Source of the DNA: Candidatus Hydrogenedentota bacterium
Lineage (GTDB): Bacteria > Hydrogenedentota > Hydrogenedentia > Hydrogenedentales > CAITNO01
NCBI GenBank assembly: GCA_012523015.1
Contig: JAAYJI010000140.1
Span: 1 to 33,692, forward strand
Length of the DNA stretch: 33,692 nucleotides
Direction of reading: 5' to 3'
Below, in pieces: positions 15,908 through 24,390 of the stretch. How positions within the stretch are numbered: position 1 is the stretch's first letter; the number at the start of each line of letters is the position of its first letter. The position numbers and the translations under genes were made by a program. Under the pieces are notes generated by a model. The model did not search any database and was not told the DNA's origin. It was given only the letters and a program-made list of their open reading frames with translations.

Positions 15908-17224
15908 ATGAAGCTTCGACACAAGTCTGTGAGTCGACGCCAATTTTTAGCTGCCTGCGCCCGCACTGCCGCCTTGGGAACAACCGTGACAAGTCTCTAT
16001 GCGCCCCGCGCCCACAGCGCCTTATCCATGGCACGCCGGGTGCCGCCTTCCGAACAAATCCGATTGGCAGTCATTGGCACAGGCGGCATGGGCCGTCGTC
16101 ATATCGAAGCCCTAAGCGAGAATCCCCAATGCAGCTTGGCGGCCGTATGTGATGTTGCCACGGGACGCTTCAAACCCGTTTTGGAATGGCTCAAAAAAGA
16201 GCGTAATATTGAACCGGACGGTTATCAAGATTTTAGGCACATTCTGGATCGTAAAGATATTGATGCCGTACTCGTGGCAACACCGGATCATTGGCATCCC
16301 ATGCTCACGATTCTCGGATGTCAGGCGGGCAAAGATGTCTATGTGGAAAAACCGGCGGCAACCACCGTTGCGGAAGGCAGGGCTATGGTTGAAGCGGCAC
16401 GCCGTTACGGGCGGGTCGTCCAATTGGGAACACAACAGCGGACGATGCCTCTTTTCCAAACTGCCATGACTCGGATACACCGCGGCGATATTGGCAAGGT
16501 GACCGCCGCATCCGTATGGGTAGGGCAAAACGTGTGGCAGACCGGCGAGACGCGCCAAGAAGTGCCCCGCGGTCTCGATTGGGATCTTTGGCTTGGGCCC
16601 GCTCCTAAAGTGCCCTTTTCCATGGAACGTTATACTGGATGGATGGGCTGGCACGACTATGCCCGAGGCGGCCAGTTCACCAATTGGGGCGTTCATCTGC
16701 TCGACATTGTTCATTGGGGAATCGGTCAGGATCGTCCGCTCAGCGTCCAGGCTTCGGGCGGCAGTTTTACAAAAGAAATCGGACAGGACAATTATGAAAT
16801 CCTGACTGCCCTCTATGAATACCCCGGTTGTCTCGTGAGCTGGGAACAGCGCCCAAGCGATTTTCGCGAAGGGAAAAGTTATGGCATTTGCTTTTACGGG
16901 GAAGAGGGCGCACTCAGCGTTGACCGTGCTTCCCTCGTAATCCGACGAAATGAGCAGGTCAAAGAGGAACTCGTAGGAGAGCCTGAGGAAAGTTGGGCAC
17001 ATCCCCCCCACCACAACGATTTCTTCGCGTCCATTCGCAGCCGCAGCCGACCTGCCGCCGACATCGAACAAGGAGTGCGTTCGACCAATGCGCCCTTACT
17101 CGGAGGCATTGCCCTTAAAACGCGACGCAAATTATATTGGGATGGCGACCAAGAATTGTTTAGGAACGATCCCCAAGCCAATCAGCATTTAACCCGCGCC
17201 TATCGTACACCATGGTATATTTGA
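15908..17224 (+). CDS. Tat-exported Gfo/Idh/MocA-family oxidoreductase
   Basis: Protein of 438 residues. The N-terminus has a Tat signal, SRRQFLAACARTAALG (9-24 region), so the folded NAD(P)-loaded enzyme would be exported. The Rossmann loop IRLAVIGTGGMGRRH (51-65) gives GxGxxG, and VYVEKPAATT (144-153) holds the family Lys148. The C-terminal alpha/beta domain includes WDLWLGPAP and FTNWGVHLLDIVHWG, the bacterial planctomycete-style subfamily. Members oxidise or reduce sugars, inositols or pyranosides; specific substrate unknown. AAGGA at 15896-15900 sets the ATG. It is first of four closely spaced genes with a HEAT protein, a beta-propeller and a symporter, suggesting a sugar-utilisation operon. 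Confidence 0.88.
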   Translation: MKLRHKSVSRRQFLAACARTAALGTTVTSLYAPRAHSALSMARRVPPSEQIRLAVIGTGGMGRRHIEALSENPQCSLAAVCDVATGRFKPVLEWLKKERNIEPDGYQDFRHILDRKDIDAVLVATPDHWHPMLTILGCQAGKDVYVEKPAATTVAEGRAMVEAARRYGRVVQLGTQQRTMPLFQTAMTRIHRGDIGKVTAASVWVGQNVWQTGETRQEVPRGLDWDLWLGPAPKVPFSMERYTGWMGWHDYARGGQFTNWGVHLLDIVHWGIGQDRPLSVQASGGSFTKEIGQDNYEILTALYEYPGCLVSWEQRPSDFREGKSYGICFYGEEGALSVDRASLVIRRNEQVKEELVGEPEESWAHPPHHNDFFASIRSRSRPAADIEQGVRSTNAPLLGGIALKTRRKLYWDGDQELFRNDPQANQHLTRAYRTPWYI

Positions 17225-17235
17225 GGCAAGGAAGC

Positions 17236-19338
17236 ATGATGAGACACTATCTATACCTTTGGTTGTTCGCAGTTGTTATAAGCAGCACTGCTTTGAGCGG
17301 CATTCCGCCGGCCTTGGATCAATTGGTGATAGACCTCGAGAGCGGAGACAATGGCACGCTGCAGGCCCGGGCGCGCCAAGTGCTGCCTTCATATGGAATA
17401 GGGGCCGCGGAAAAAATGATTCCCCTCCTCACCCATGCAAACCAAAAAACCGCTGCCGCTGCGCTCCGCGTCTTGGAAGATATCCTCCATGAAAGTATCC
17501 ATCAAGCGACACAGGAAGAACAGCAGTGCCTCAGCGCGCTCATCGTCTCCCTGCTGGCGCCCGAAACAACAGACCAACAAAAAGTACTCGCTTTACAGCT
17601 CCTGCCCTATGTTCCCTATCTCCAAATACCTCTCGATAATCTTTCCGCTTTGCTTCAACAGGAAGCGTGGCGTGAAGCGACACGAACCGCTTTGCAACAG
17701 CTGCAAAGCCCACAGGCTCATGAGCTTTTATGCGAAGCCTTGAACGACGCCGATGACTCCTTTAAAGTGGCGCTGCTTCGTTCCATCGCCGCCTTTCCAC
17801 CGGAAGCGCTTTGCCCCGAACTCAAGAAATATTTAGATGCGCCTTCCGACGCGGTACGGGCTGCCGCCTTGCGTGCACTGGCAAAAACAGGCGATCCGGA
17901 TCTCTTGCCGCGGGCACAGCAGATCTGTGAAGAAGTTTCCGAAGAATATGCTTTTGACGCGTGGGATGGCAGGCTCCGCATCAATGATGCGCTGGCTGAG
18001 CGCGGCGGTATGTGGGAACAGGTCATGGAGTCCTATCGAAACATACTGAAACATGCGCCCTATACGCTTATTCAGGGCGGCGCTATAATCGGGCTCGGCC
18101 GTTACGGAGACAGCGGCAGTATCTCAATGATTATGGACGCTCTGGATGAGGACAAGGAAGGTGTCTTGGAAGCCGCTGCCCTGGAAGCCTTTCGCGCCCT
18201 CAAAGGCAGGGAAGTGCGGATGGAGCTTGCAGCACTGTGGGCTCATTGCAGCGCCACCATGAAAATAGGATTCGTGGAGCTCTTTGCAGATCATCCCTAT
18301 CCCGAATATAAGGAAGTACTGCTGGCTGCCGCTGAAGACGATAATCTCCTCGTCCAAAAGGCTGCACGAAAGGCGCTGGTACAAACAGCCCTTCCCGAAG
18401 GTGTCGCTATTTTTGAGGCCTGTCTCAGGGCAGACAAAGACACAGCCCACACCGATACCTACAAGGAAGCGCTCGAAGCGCTCCCATTGCTAGCGGAACG
18501 CTTGCTGCAAGCAGGGCATAAAGAAGCGTCGGGGCAGGCTTGGCTTAGTATCTATCGCCACGCTGAGCAAGACGCGCTGCGCGGCCAAGCCCTTGAACAT
18601 ATCATTCAGAATCCTGTAGCCGAAGCCTTTGATATAATCCTTGACCTCGCAGATGGAGACACCCTGCTCCATCTGCCGCCCGTCGGTCTTTTCGGAATCG
18701 CGTTGAAGGCGATCGCAGGAGACCGCGTTGAAGAAGGGCAGCGGCTTTTGGAGCGGGCGCTGCCGCAGATGACCACGACGCAGACCGTTCAAGAAGCCCT
18801 TGCAATGCTGCCCGCCCATGACAGCGATCCCACACTAAGGAGTAAATTGGGAATCATTCCAAGTTGGCATATTGTCGGACCTTTCCCATGGTCAGCAGCA
18901 GCGGGTTTCTCCCAAAATTATATCAACGAGCCGCAGATTAATTTGAAAGCTTCCTACATACGCGATGAAGATACATTGACATGGAAAGAAGTGCATAGCG
19001 CTGACCCGGGCGGGCTCATCAACCTACACAGCGTGCTCGGTGCTATCGACGCATCTGTCGCCTTCGCCTTTATACAAATTGAGGTTGAAGAAGGCGGCCC
19101 CGCGCAACTGCGCGCAGGTTCTGATGACGGCCTCCGTGTCTGGGTCAATGAGACGTTGGTGTGGGAAAAAGATGCAGACCGCGGCTATACCTTAGATGAA
19201 GATGTGGTCGACATTGAGCTGCGCCCGGGTATCAACAGCTTGCTCGCAGCGATCACACAACATGCAGGCGGATGGGCCTTCGGAATACGTCTCACCTATC
19301 CCGACGGCAGCCCCATGTACTGCACCCCTGTTTTATAG
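17236..19338 (+). CDS. Exported HEAT-repeat protein with C-terminal carbohydrate-binding-like domain
   Basis: From ATG 17236 (or the adjacent ATG 17239) the protein is 700 residues; the upstream ATG at 17212 would overlap the preceding stop and lack a ribosome site, whereas GAGG/AAGGA precede 17236. A signal peptide covers about 1-22. Residues 25-530 are repeated helix pairs with HEAT/PBS-lyase signatures such as DAPSDAVRAAALRALAKTGD, GAIIGLGRYGDSGSI and EDDNLLVQKAARKALVQTA. The last about 160 residues, from SWHIVGPFPW onward, form a beta-sandwich with RAGSDDGLRVWVNETLVWE, the pattern of PA14/CBM-like domains that display a bound ligand site. Likely a periplasmic or surface binding scaffold in the operon; no enzymatic motif. 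Confidence 0.78.
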   Translation: MMRHYLYLWLFAVVISSTALSGIPPALDQLVIDLESGDNGTLQARARQVLPSYGIGAAEKMIPLLTHANQKTAAAALRVLEDILHESIHQATQEEQQCLSALIVSLLAPETTDQQKVLALQLLPYVPYLQIPLDNLSALLQQEAWREATRTALQQLQSPQAHELLCEALNDADDSFKVALLRSIAAFPPEALCPELKKYLDAPSDAVRAAALRALAKTGDPDLLPRAQQICEEVSEEYAFDAWDGRLRINDALAERGGMWEQVMESYRNILKHAPYTLIQGGAIIGLGRYGDSGSISMIMDALDEDKEGVLEAAALEAFRALKGREVRMELAALWAHCSATMKIGFVELFADHPYPEYKEVLLAAAEDDNLLVQKAARKALVQTALPEGVAIFEACLRADKDTAHTDTYKEALEALPLLAERLLQAGHKEASGQAWLSIYRHAEQDALRGQALEHIIQNPVAEAFDIILDLADGDTLLHLPPVGLFGIALKAIAGDRVEEGQRLLERALPQMTTTQTVQEALAMLPAHDSDPTLRSKLGIIPSWHIVGPFPWSAAAGFSQNYINEPQINLKASYIRDEDTLTWKEVHSADPGGLINLHSVLGAIDASVAFAFIQIEVEEGGPAQLRAGSDDGLRVWVNETLVWEKDADRGYTLDEDVVDIELRPGINSLLAAITQHAGGWAFGIRLTYPDGSPMYCTPVL

Positions 19339-19392
19339 CGATACAAATAGTTTTTAAGATAGACATAAAACCCTTGGCAAGAAAGGACTAGC

Positions 19393-20541
19393 ATGATGAG
19401 AATGATATTGGTATTCACAATGATATTTGCTGTAGTCGGCGTTGCAGAAGAAGCTACGCTGCACTTCGAGAAGATGCGGATCGGCACCGCCAATTTTGAA
19501 GCTGCCTCCATTTTTGATGTGGACAATGATGGTGTTAAAGACCTTTTCTCAGGCGGCTTCTGGTATAAAGGACCTGATTTTAAGACCGCCCATAAAGTGA
19601 CCGAAATTCAGGCAATCCAAAATTATTTTGACGACTTCTCCAACATACCTGTTGATGTAAACGGTGACGGGCTGATGGATATTATCACAGGCGGCTGGTG
19701 GGGGCTCACCCTGCAGTGGCGCGAAAACCCCGGCAATACCGGAGAATGGATCACCCACGACATCGCAGAAGTGGGTAATATTGAACGCACCTGCCCTTGC
19801 GATTTCGACAATGACGGTTATCCTGAATTCATTCCTGTAGTCACCCCTGTAAGTGTTTTCAAGCTGATCCGAGATGAAGACGGCAAAGGGACAGGCCGCT
19901 TTGAAAAGTATGTCATTTCCGGCGGTACCGGCGGGCACGGCTTGGGCTGTGGCGATATCAACGGTGACGGGCGCAACGATATCATTCTTGCCGGAGGCTG
20001 GCTGGAAGCACCGGAAGATCCGTATCAAGGCGACGCCTGGATTTGGCATGAAGAATTTGAGCTGGATCATGCAAGCCTGCCTATTTTGGTCTATGATGTG
20101 AACGGTGACGGGCTGAACGATCTCATCTATGGCGCCGCACATGATTACGGATTGTGGTGGATGGAACAGGGCAAAGACGAGGCGGGCAAGCGCAGCTGGA
20201 CACGCCACGACATTGATACTGAACGTTCCCAATATCATGACTTGCGCTTGGTCGATCTGGACAATGACGGCAAATTAGAGCTGATCACAGGCAAACGGTA
20301 CTATGCTCACAACGGCAGCGACCCCGGCGCTGACGATCCCATAGGGCTCTATTACTTCAAGATCGACGGCACCACCTTCACACGGCACACCATTGATTAC
20401 GGTGAGGCGGGCAAAGCAAGCGGCGCAGGTATTTATTTCTGGGTCGATGATGTGGACGGCAACGGCTGGCAAGACATCTTAGCGCCGGGCAAAGACGGAC
20501 TCTACCTTTTCCTAAACCAAGGTTTCAAAGACACCAACTGA
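19393..20541 (+). CDS. Exported FG-GAP/VCBS seven-bladed beta-propeller protein
   Basis: Protein of 382 residues with a signal peptide (about 1-19). Seven calcium-loop motifs of the FG-GAP/VCBS type can be counted: FDVDNDGVKD, VDVNGDGLMD, CDFDNDGYPE, GDINGDGRND, YDVNGDGLND, VDLDNDGKLE and DDVDGNGWQD. One per blade gives a complete seven-bladed propeller filling the whole mature chain. Such propellers bind ligands, often sugars or protein partners, outside the cell; integrins use the same fold. AAGAAAGGACTAGC precedes the start; a second ATG follows directly. It lies 54 bp after the HEAT gene and 80 bp before the symporter. Confidence 0.85.
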   Translation: MMRMILVFTMIFAVVGVAEEATLHFEKMRIGTANFEAASIFDVDNDGVKDLFSGGFWYKGPDFKTAHKVTEIQAIQNYFDDFSNIPVDVNGDGLMDIITGGWWGLTLQWRENPGNTGEWITHDIAEVGNIERTCPCDFDNDGYPEFIPVVTPVSVFKLIRDEDGKGTGRFEKYVISGGTGGHGLGCGDINGDGRNDIILAGGWLEAPEDPYQGDAWIWHEEFELDHASLPILVYDVNGDGLNDLIYGAAHDYGLWWMEQGKDEAGKRSWTRHDIDTERSQYHDLRLVDLDNDGKLELITGKRYYAHNGSDPGADDPIGLYYFKIDGTTFTRHTIDYGEAGKASGAGIYFWVDDVDGNGWQDILAPGKDGLYLFLNQGFKDTN

Positions 20542-20566
20542 GCCGGATGATGGAACAAAGATAGGG

Positions 20567-20591
20567 AGCCCGGGTACACAATACCCGGGCT
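20567..20591. repeat. 10-bp perfect GC-rich hairpin between propeller and symporter genes
   Basis: AGCCCGGGTA (20567-20576) and TACCCGGGCT (20582-20591) pair around loop CACAA. There is no following T run, so it more likely attenuates or protects the mRNA between the two genes than terminates fully. Confidence 0.6.
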
Positions 20592-20621
20592 TCGCCGCGT
20601 ACAACAAGGAGAGGAAGCGCT

Positions 20622-22325
20622 ATGCTGGGATTAACCCTGTGGGATTGGGCGGCCCTCGCCGTCTATTTCTGCATCGTGCTGATAATCGGTATCTGGACCG
20701 CGCGCCGTGTTTCCAATACCTCCGATTTTTTTATAGGCGGCAGGCGTTTCGGAAAAACCATGATGGTCTTTTTCGCCTTTGGCGCAGGCACCAGCGGCAA
20801 TGATGCGGTCGGTGTTTCTTCAAAAACCTATGTGGGCGGTTTATCCGGCATCTGGTTCCAATGGCTGTGGTTGTTCTGCACCCCCTTCTATTGGTTGATC
20901 GCGCCCGTCTTTCGGCGTATGCGCGCCCTGACTACGGGCGACTATTTCGAACAGCGCTATAACGGCAGTGTGGCAGGGCTCTACGCCTTCGTTGGCATGG
21001 GCCTCCTTACCGTCAATATCGGCGTATTACAATTGGGCGCGGCCTCGATGATTGAAGCCTTAACGGGCGGCGCTGTGAGCCGTTACGCCGCTGTTCTAGC
21101 CATGACCGCCCTCATTTTATTTTATGGTATTGCCGGAGGATTGGTGGCCGCCATTCTCACCGATTTCCTGCAGGGCATCCTAACCCTCGTCCTGTCCTTC
21201 TTGCTGATCCCCTATGCGCTCAGTGCGGTAGGCGGATTTTCAGGGCTCCATGAAGGCATTCAGGACAGCCACATGTTCAGTCTTGTGGCACCCGGTGAAA
21301 TAAACTTGTTCTATATCATCATGCTCTGTACGAGCGCCCTAGTAGGTATCGTTACCCAACCCCATACCATGGGTACGTGCGCGGCAGGACGTACGGAGAT
21401 GGATGGTCAAATCGGCTTTGCAGCCGGCAACCTGCTCAAACGCTTCTGCACAGTGGCATGGATGATTGTCGGTCTTTGCGGCGTGGTCATGTTTGCCGGC
21501 GAAAGCCCCGCCATGGATCCTGACTTGGTCTATGGAGCCGTGGCGCAGCGGCTGCTGCCCGCCATCATGCCCGGCCTTGTCGGTATCTTTTTGGCCGCTT
21601 TAATCGCATCACTCCAATCTTCCTGTGACGCCTTCATGGTGTCCTGCTCCGCCTTGTTCACACAAAACTTTTACCGCCGCTGGCTGGTGCGCGACAAAGC
21701 AGATGGACATTATGTATTGGTGGGACGTGTGACCGCCGTAGTCGTTGTTTTAATTGCCGTTGTGTTTTCGTTCTGGGTTCAGGACGTGCCCAGCGGATTG
21801 GTCTGGTTTTTCAAACTACAAGCTTTAATGGGCGCGGCGTTCTGGCTCGGTCTGTTCTGGCGCCGTGCTACCGTCGCCGGCGCGTGGGCATCTACTTTGG
21901 TCGGCTTTGCTGTCCTCGCAGTGACCTCCCTGCCGCAGTTCCACGCTTGGGCGGTCACACATCTTCCTGACACCATGATCTGGGAAGAACGTTTCCGTGA
22001 CTCGTGGCAAATTGCAGCCTATCTTTCTTCCGCCTTTGCCGCAGGCATTATCGTCAGTCTCCTGACGCGGCGCGTCGATAAAGCAAAGCTGGATCGCTTC
22101 TATGACTGCCTGCGTACCCCTATACAGCGCGACGAGCTTCACCACCCTGATCCCTTCACCCTGCCCGAAGGCGTAACGCCGCCTCCGGCACGCAAAATCA
22201 TCCAACACCCTGATTTCGAAATTCTCGTGCCATCGCGAAGCGCTGTATACGGATTTCTATTTTTCTGGGCGTGGGTCGCCCTATTGATCGGTTTTGTCTA
22301 TTGGCTCAGCGGCGTAGGCGCCTAA
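20622..22325 (+). CDS. Sodium:solute symporter (SSS family)
   Basis: Protein of 567 residues with about thirteen to fourteen hydrophobic helices. The N-terminal family pattern is present: LAVYFCIVLIIGIWTARRV, then SDFFIGGRRFGKTMMVFFAF and GAGTSGNDAVGVSSKTYVGG. It couples inward sodium flow to solute uptake across the inner membrane. Relatives carry sugars, amino acids, nucleosides or vitamins; in this operon, behind an oxidoreductase and secreted binding proteins, a sugar or sugar derivative is the reasonable inference. GGAG about ten bases before ATG 20622 sets the start. The gene ends 67 bp from the convergent prepilin gene. Confidence 0.88.
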   Translation: MLGLTLWDWAALAVYFCIVLIIGIWTARRVSNTSDFFIGGRRFGKTMMVFFAFGAGTSGNDAVGVSSKTYVGGLSGIWFQWLWLFCTPFYWLIAPVFRRMRALTTGDYFEQRYNGSVAGLYAFVGMGLLTVNIGVLQLGAASMIEALTGGAVSRYAAVLAMTALILFYGIAGGLVAAILTDFLQGILTLVLSFLLIPYALSAVGGFSGLHEGIQDSHMFSLVAPGEINLFYIIMLCTSALVGIVTQPHTMGTCAAGRTEMDGQIGFAAGNLLKRFCTVAWMIVGLCGVVMFAGESPAMDPDLVYGAVAQRLLPAIMPGLVGIFLAALIASLQSSCDAFMVSCSALFTQNFYRRWLVRDKADGHYVLVGRVTAVVVVLIAVVFSFWVQDVPSGLVWFFKLQALMGAAFWLGLFWRRATVAGAWASTLVGFAVLAVTSLPQFHAWAVTHLPDTMIWEERFRDSWQIAAYLSSAFAAGIIVSLLTRRVDKAKLDRFYDCLRTPIQRDELHHPDPFTLPEGVTPPPARKIIQHPDFEILVPSRSAVYGFLFFWAWVALLIGFVYWLSGVGA

Positions 22326-22392
22326 GCGCAGCGCACAGCTGATCTCAACAATCTCAATCAAGGCATGAGACGTTGTCCGCACAGCAAGGCCT

Positions 22393-23442
22393 TTAGATCT
22401 GTACGCTGAATATACCGATGATCGTGGCAATACTGGGAAGCACAGGCTGTGTCGCGCCCAGATCCATAGACGGCGTATCATCCTGACCGGGAGCAGGCGG
22501 TACATAAGGAATCCATTCCACGTGCCCATCCATGAACATTACGTTACAGCCGCCGGGTACGTGGTTGAACATGCTCACGCCTTCCCGGTTACCAAAAAAA
22601 TCCATCATGGTATAAATAGTGCTCTGCGCCATGGCGGACGTTTGAGGATTGTTCACGTCTGTAACCAAAAAGCGTTCATTCCCTTCCTTAAAACGGTAGA
22701 TCGTATCGCTGCCCCCATTTCCACGACCTGCTGCAACTTGAACATTGTTATCACCGATTTTACGCAGTGCAATGCCGGCAGGTTCATTGGCGTAAGGGCC
22801 TGTGTTCATGGCATATTGGACGAAGCTCTTTAAGACGCCATCCAAGGCAGCGCCAAATTGCTGCGCCACAAAACAGCCTTCCGGCGCTTCGTATCCCACA
22901 ACGCCCGCGCCGGCAGAGATATAATCGAAAGTCTCGATTGGTACCGGCGGCAAATCACGGGCTTGCAAACGGTCTGACATCCAGCCAAAATAAACATAGC
23001 TGGGACCTGCCTTCCAATTTTCGCCGGGCTTCCAAAAATTCCAATCGCCATTTTCATCTCTCAGGGAATCAACATCATCTTCCGCATCAGACGGGCAAAT
23101 TAAAATGGAAGGATCGCTGTTGTAGTTCGGATACCAAGCACTGATAAGGGGGGTCGACGCAATTTCAAAAACGGAGGCATCTCCCGATAAGCCCGCCAAG
23201 CCCGCCGGCCCCGGCCAGCCTTCTTTATGGATATTGGTATCTTGGATGGGAGGCCAATAATCCTTTTGTTCATCGGCATACAATTTAAAGATGGTGCCCC
23301 ATTGTTTTAAATTGTTTTGACACGACTTTCTGCGTGCCGCTTCACGGGCACGTGCCAAGGCCGGAAGTAAAATAGCGGCCAAAATTCCAATTATTGCAAT
23401 GACAACCAACAGTTCGATAAGTGTAAAGCCTTGTTTTTTGAT
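22393..23442 (-). CDS. Prepilin-like secreted protein with H-X-DG C-terminus (copy A), irregular start
   Basis: The mature part matches its paralogue at 25974-27014: the type IV prepilin/pseudopilin helix [27 protein letters not shown], the invariant [27 protein letters not shown] region, and the C-terminal [22 protein letters not shown] motif of DUF1559-type proteins. The leader [11 protein letters not shown] is intact and contains the cleavage Gly, but the codon where Met is expected is ATC (23440-23442), with AGGA eight bases upstream; I start there, giving 349 residues, close to the paralogue's 346. Alternatively ATG 23447 is used and one A is missing from the A6 run (23434-23439). Starting at an internal TTG (23409) would destroy the leader. 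Probably a surface or pseudopilus protein. Confidence 0.75.
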   Translation of the reverse strand: MKKQGFTLIELLVVIAIIGILAAILLPALARAREAARRKSCQNNLKQWGTIFKLYADEQKDYWPPIQDTNIHKEGWPGPAGLAGLSGDASVFEIASTPLISAWYPNYNSDPSILICPSDAEDDVDSLRDENGDWNFWKPGENWKAGPSYVYFGWMSDRLQARDLPPVPIETFDYISAGAGVVGYEAPEGCFVAQQFGAALDGVLKSFVQYAMNTGPYANEPAGIALRKIGDNNVQVAAGRGNGGSDTIYRFKEGNERFLVTDVNNPQTSAMAQSTIYTMMDFFGNREGVSMFNHVPGGCNVMFMDGHVEWIPYVPPAPGQDDTPSMDLGATQPVLPSIATIIGIFSVQI

Positions 23443-23514
23443 GACATGAATCCTTCATAAGTAATGGGATAAAGACAGGTGTTTAAAAATCGTATAAAAA
23501 CAAATAGAACTGAA

Positions 23515-23544
23515 ATTATAACTGTGCCTGAAATGTAAGTACAA
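23515..23544 (-). promoter_or_regulatory. Promoter candidate for prepilin copy A
   Basis: On the minus strand TTGTAC (23544-23539) and TATAAT (23520-23515) are 18 bases apart, about 73 bp before the start. The surrounding region is A/T-rich. Confidence 0.4.
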
Positions 23545-23697
23545 CTTTATATAAATTATCGCGACCGGCGGAGAAGAACACCTGCACACATGATTCTTTC
23601 TGAATGGATATGGGCCTGTGTATAAACCCGGCAGAGAGAATGGACCGTCTCCGTTCTTTTCTCATTCATGGAAAAACGGGACACGTCGGATCGCCGA

Positions 23698-24390
23698 TTA
23701 TTTCTCTCTCCGCGCCTGTCCCTTGTGAAGATAAAACCAAAGATCTGCATTTTTGGCAATCGAATCATCATGGGTCACAATGATCAAGGTGACGCTTCCG
23801 CTTTGGTTGAGATCGCAAAGTAATTCAACGATTTCAATACCGGTGCGCTCGTCCAGATTGCCGGTCGGCTCATCACACAACAATACGGAAGGATGATTGA
23901 AAAGGCCTCGGGCAATGGCGACCCGTTGTTGTTCACCCCCGCTGAGCTGGCCCGGCTTATGGGTCATACGCTCCTTCAATCCCACTTGTTCCAAGAGCCC
24001 GGCGGCGCGTTCCTTACATTCTTTTCGTCGTGCCCCTTTACACAATGCCGCCATCATCACATTTTCCAGCGCCGTAAATTCAGGGAGCAGATGATAGAAT
24101 TGGAACACAAATCCGATTTCACGATTGCGAATGTGATTAATTTTTGCACTCGTCAAGGCGCTTAATTTTTCGCCTCGAAAAAAGAGATCGCCTGAAGAAG
24201 GGTTGTCTAAGGTTCCCAAAATATGGAGCAAGGTACTTTTGCCCACACCGGACGGTCCCGTAATAGAAACCATTTTCCCTTCGGGAATTTCGAGGCTGAT
24301 GCCATCCAGTATGACCAGTTCACGATTGCCGTCACGGTATACTTTCCGAATCTTATCACAAGCGATAACGTTGTTGACCCCATTATTCAT
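23698..24390 (-). CDS. lolD: Lipoprotein-releasing ABC transporter ATPase, LolD-type
   Basis: From ATG 24390 the protein is 230 residues, the usual LolD length; an ATG at 24426 in the same frame lies inside the permease gene and adds residues not found in the family. Walker A GPSGVGKST (45-53), Q-loop Gln97 in FVFQFYHLLPEFTALENV (a LolD hallmark), signature LSGGEQQR (149-156), Walker B VLLCDEPTGNLD with Glu174, and H-loop His207 in VTHDD are all intact. It powers extraction of outer-membrane lipoproteins from the inner membrane to LolA. Its start overlaps the permease stop by eight bases, so the two are coupled. Confidence 0.88.
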   Translation of the reverse strand: MNNGVNNVIACDKIRKVYRDGNRELVILDGISLEIPEGKMVSITGPSGVGKSTLLHILGTLDNPSSGDLFFRGEKLSALTSAKINHIRNREIGFVFQFYHLLPEFTALENVMMAALCKGARRKECKERAAGLLEQVGLKERMTHKPGQLSGGEQQRVAIARGLFNHPSVLLCDEPTGNLDERTGIEIVELLCDLNQSGSVTLIIVTHDDSIAKNADLWFYLHKGQARREK

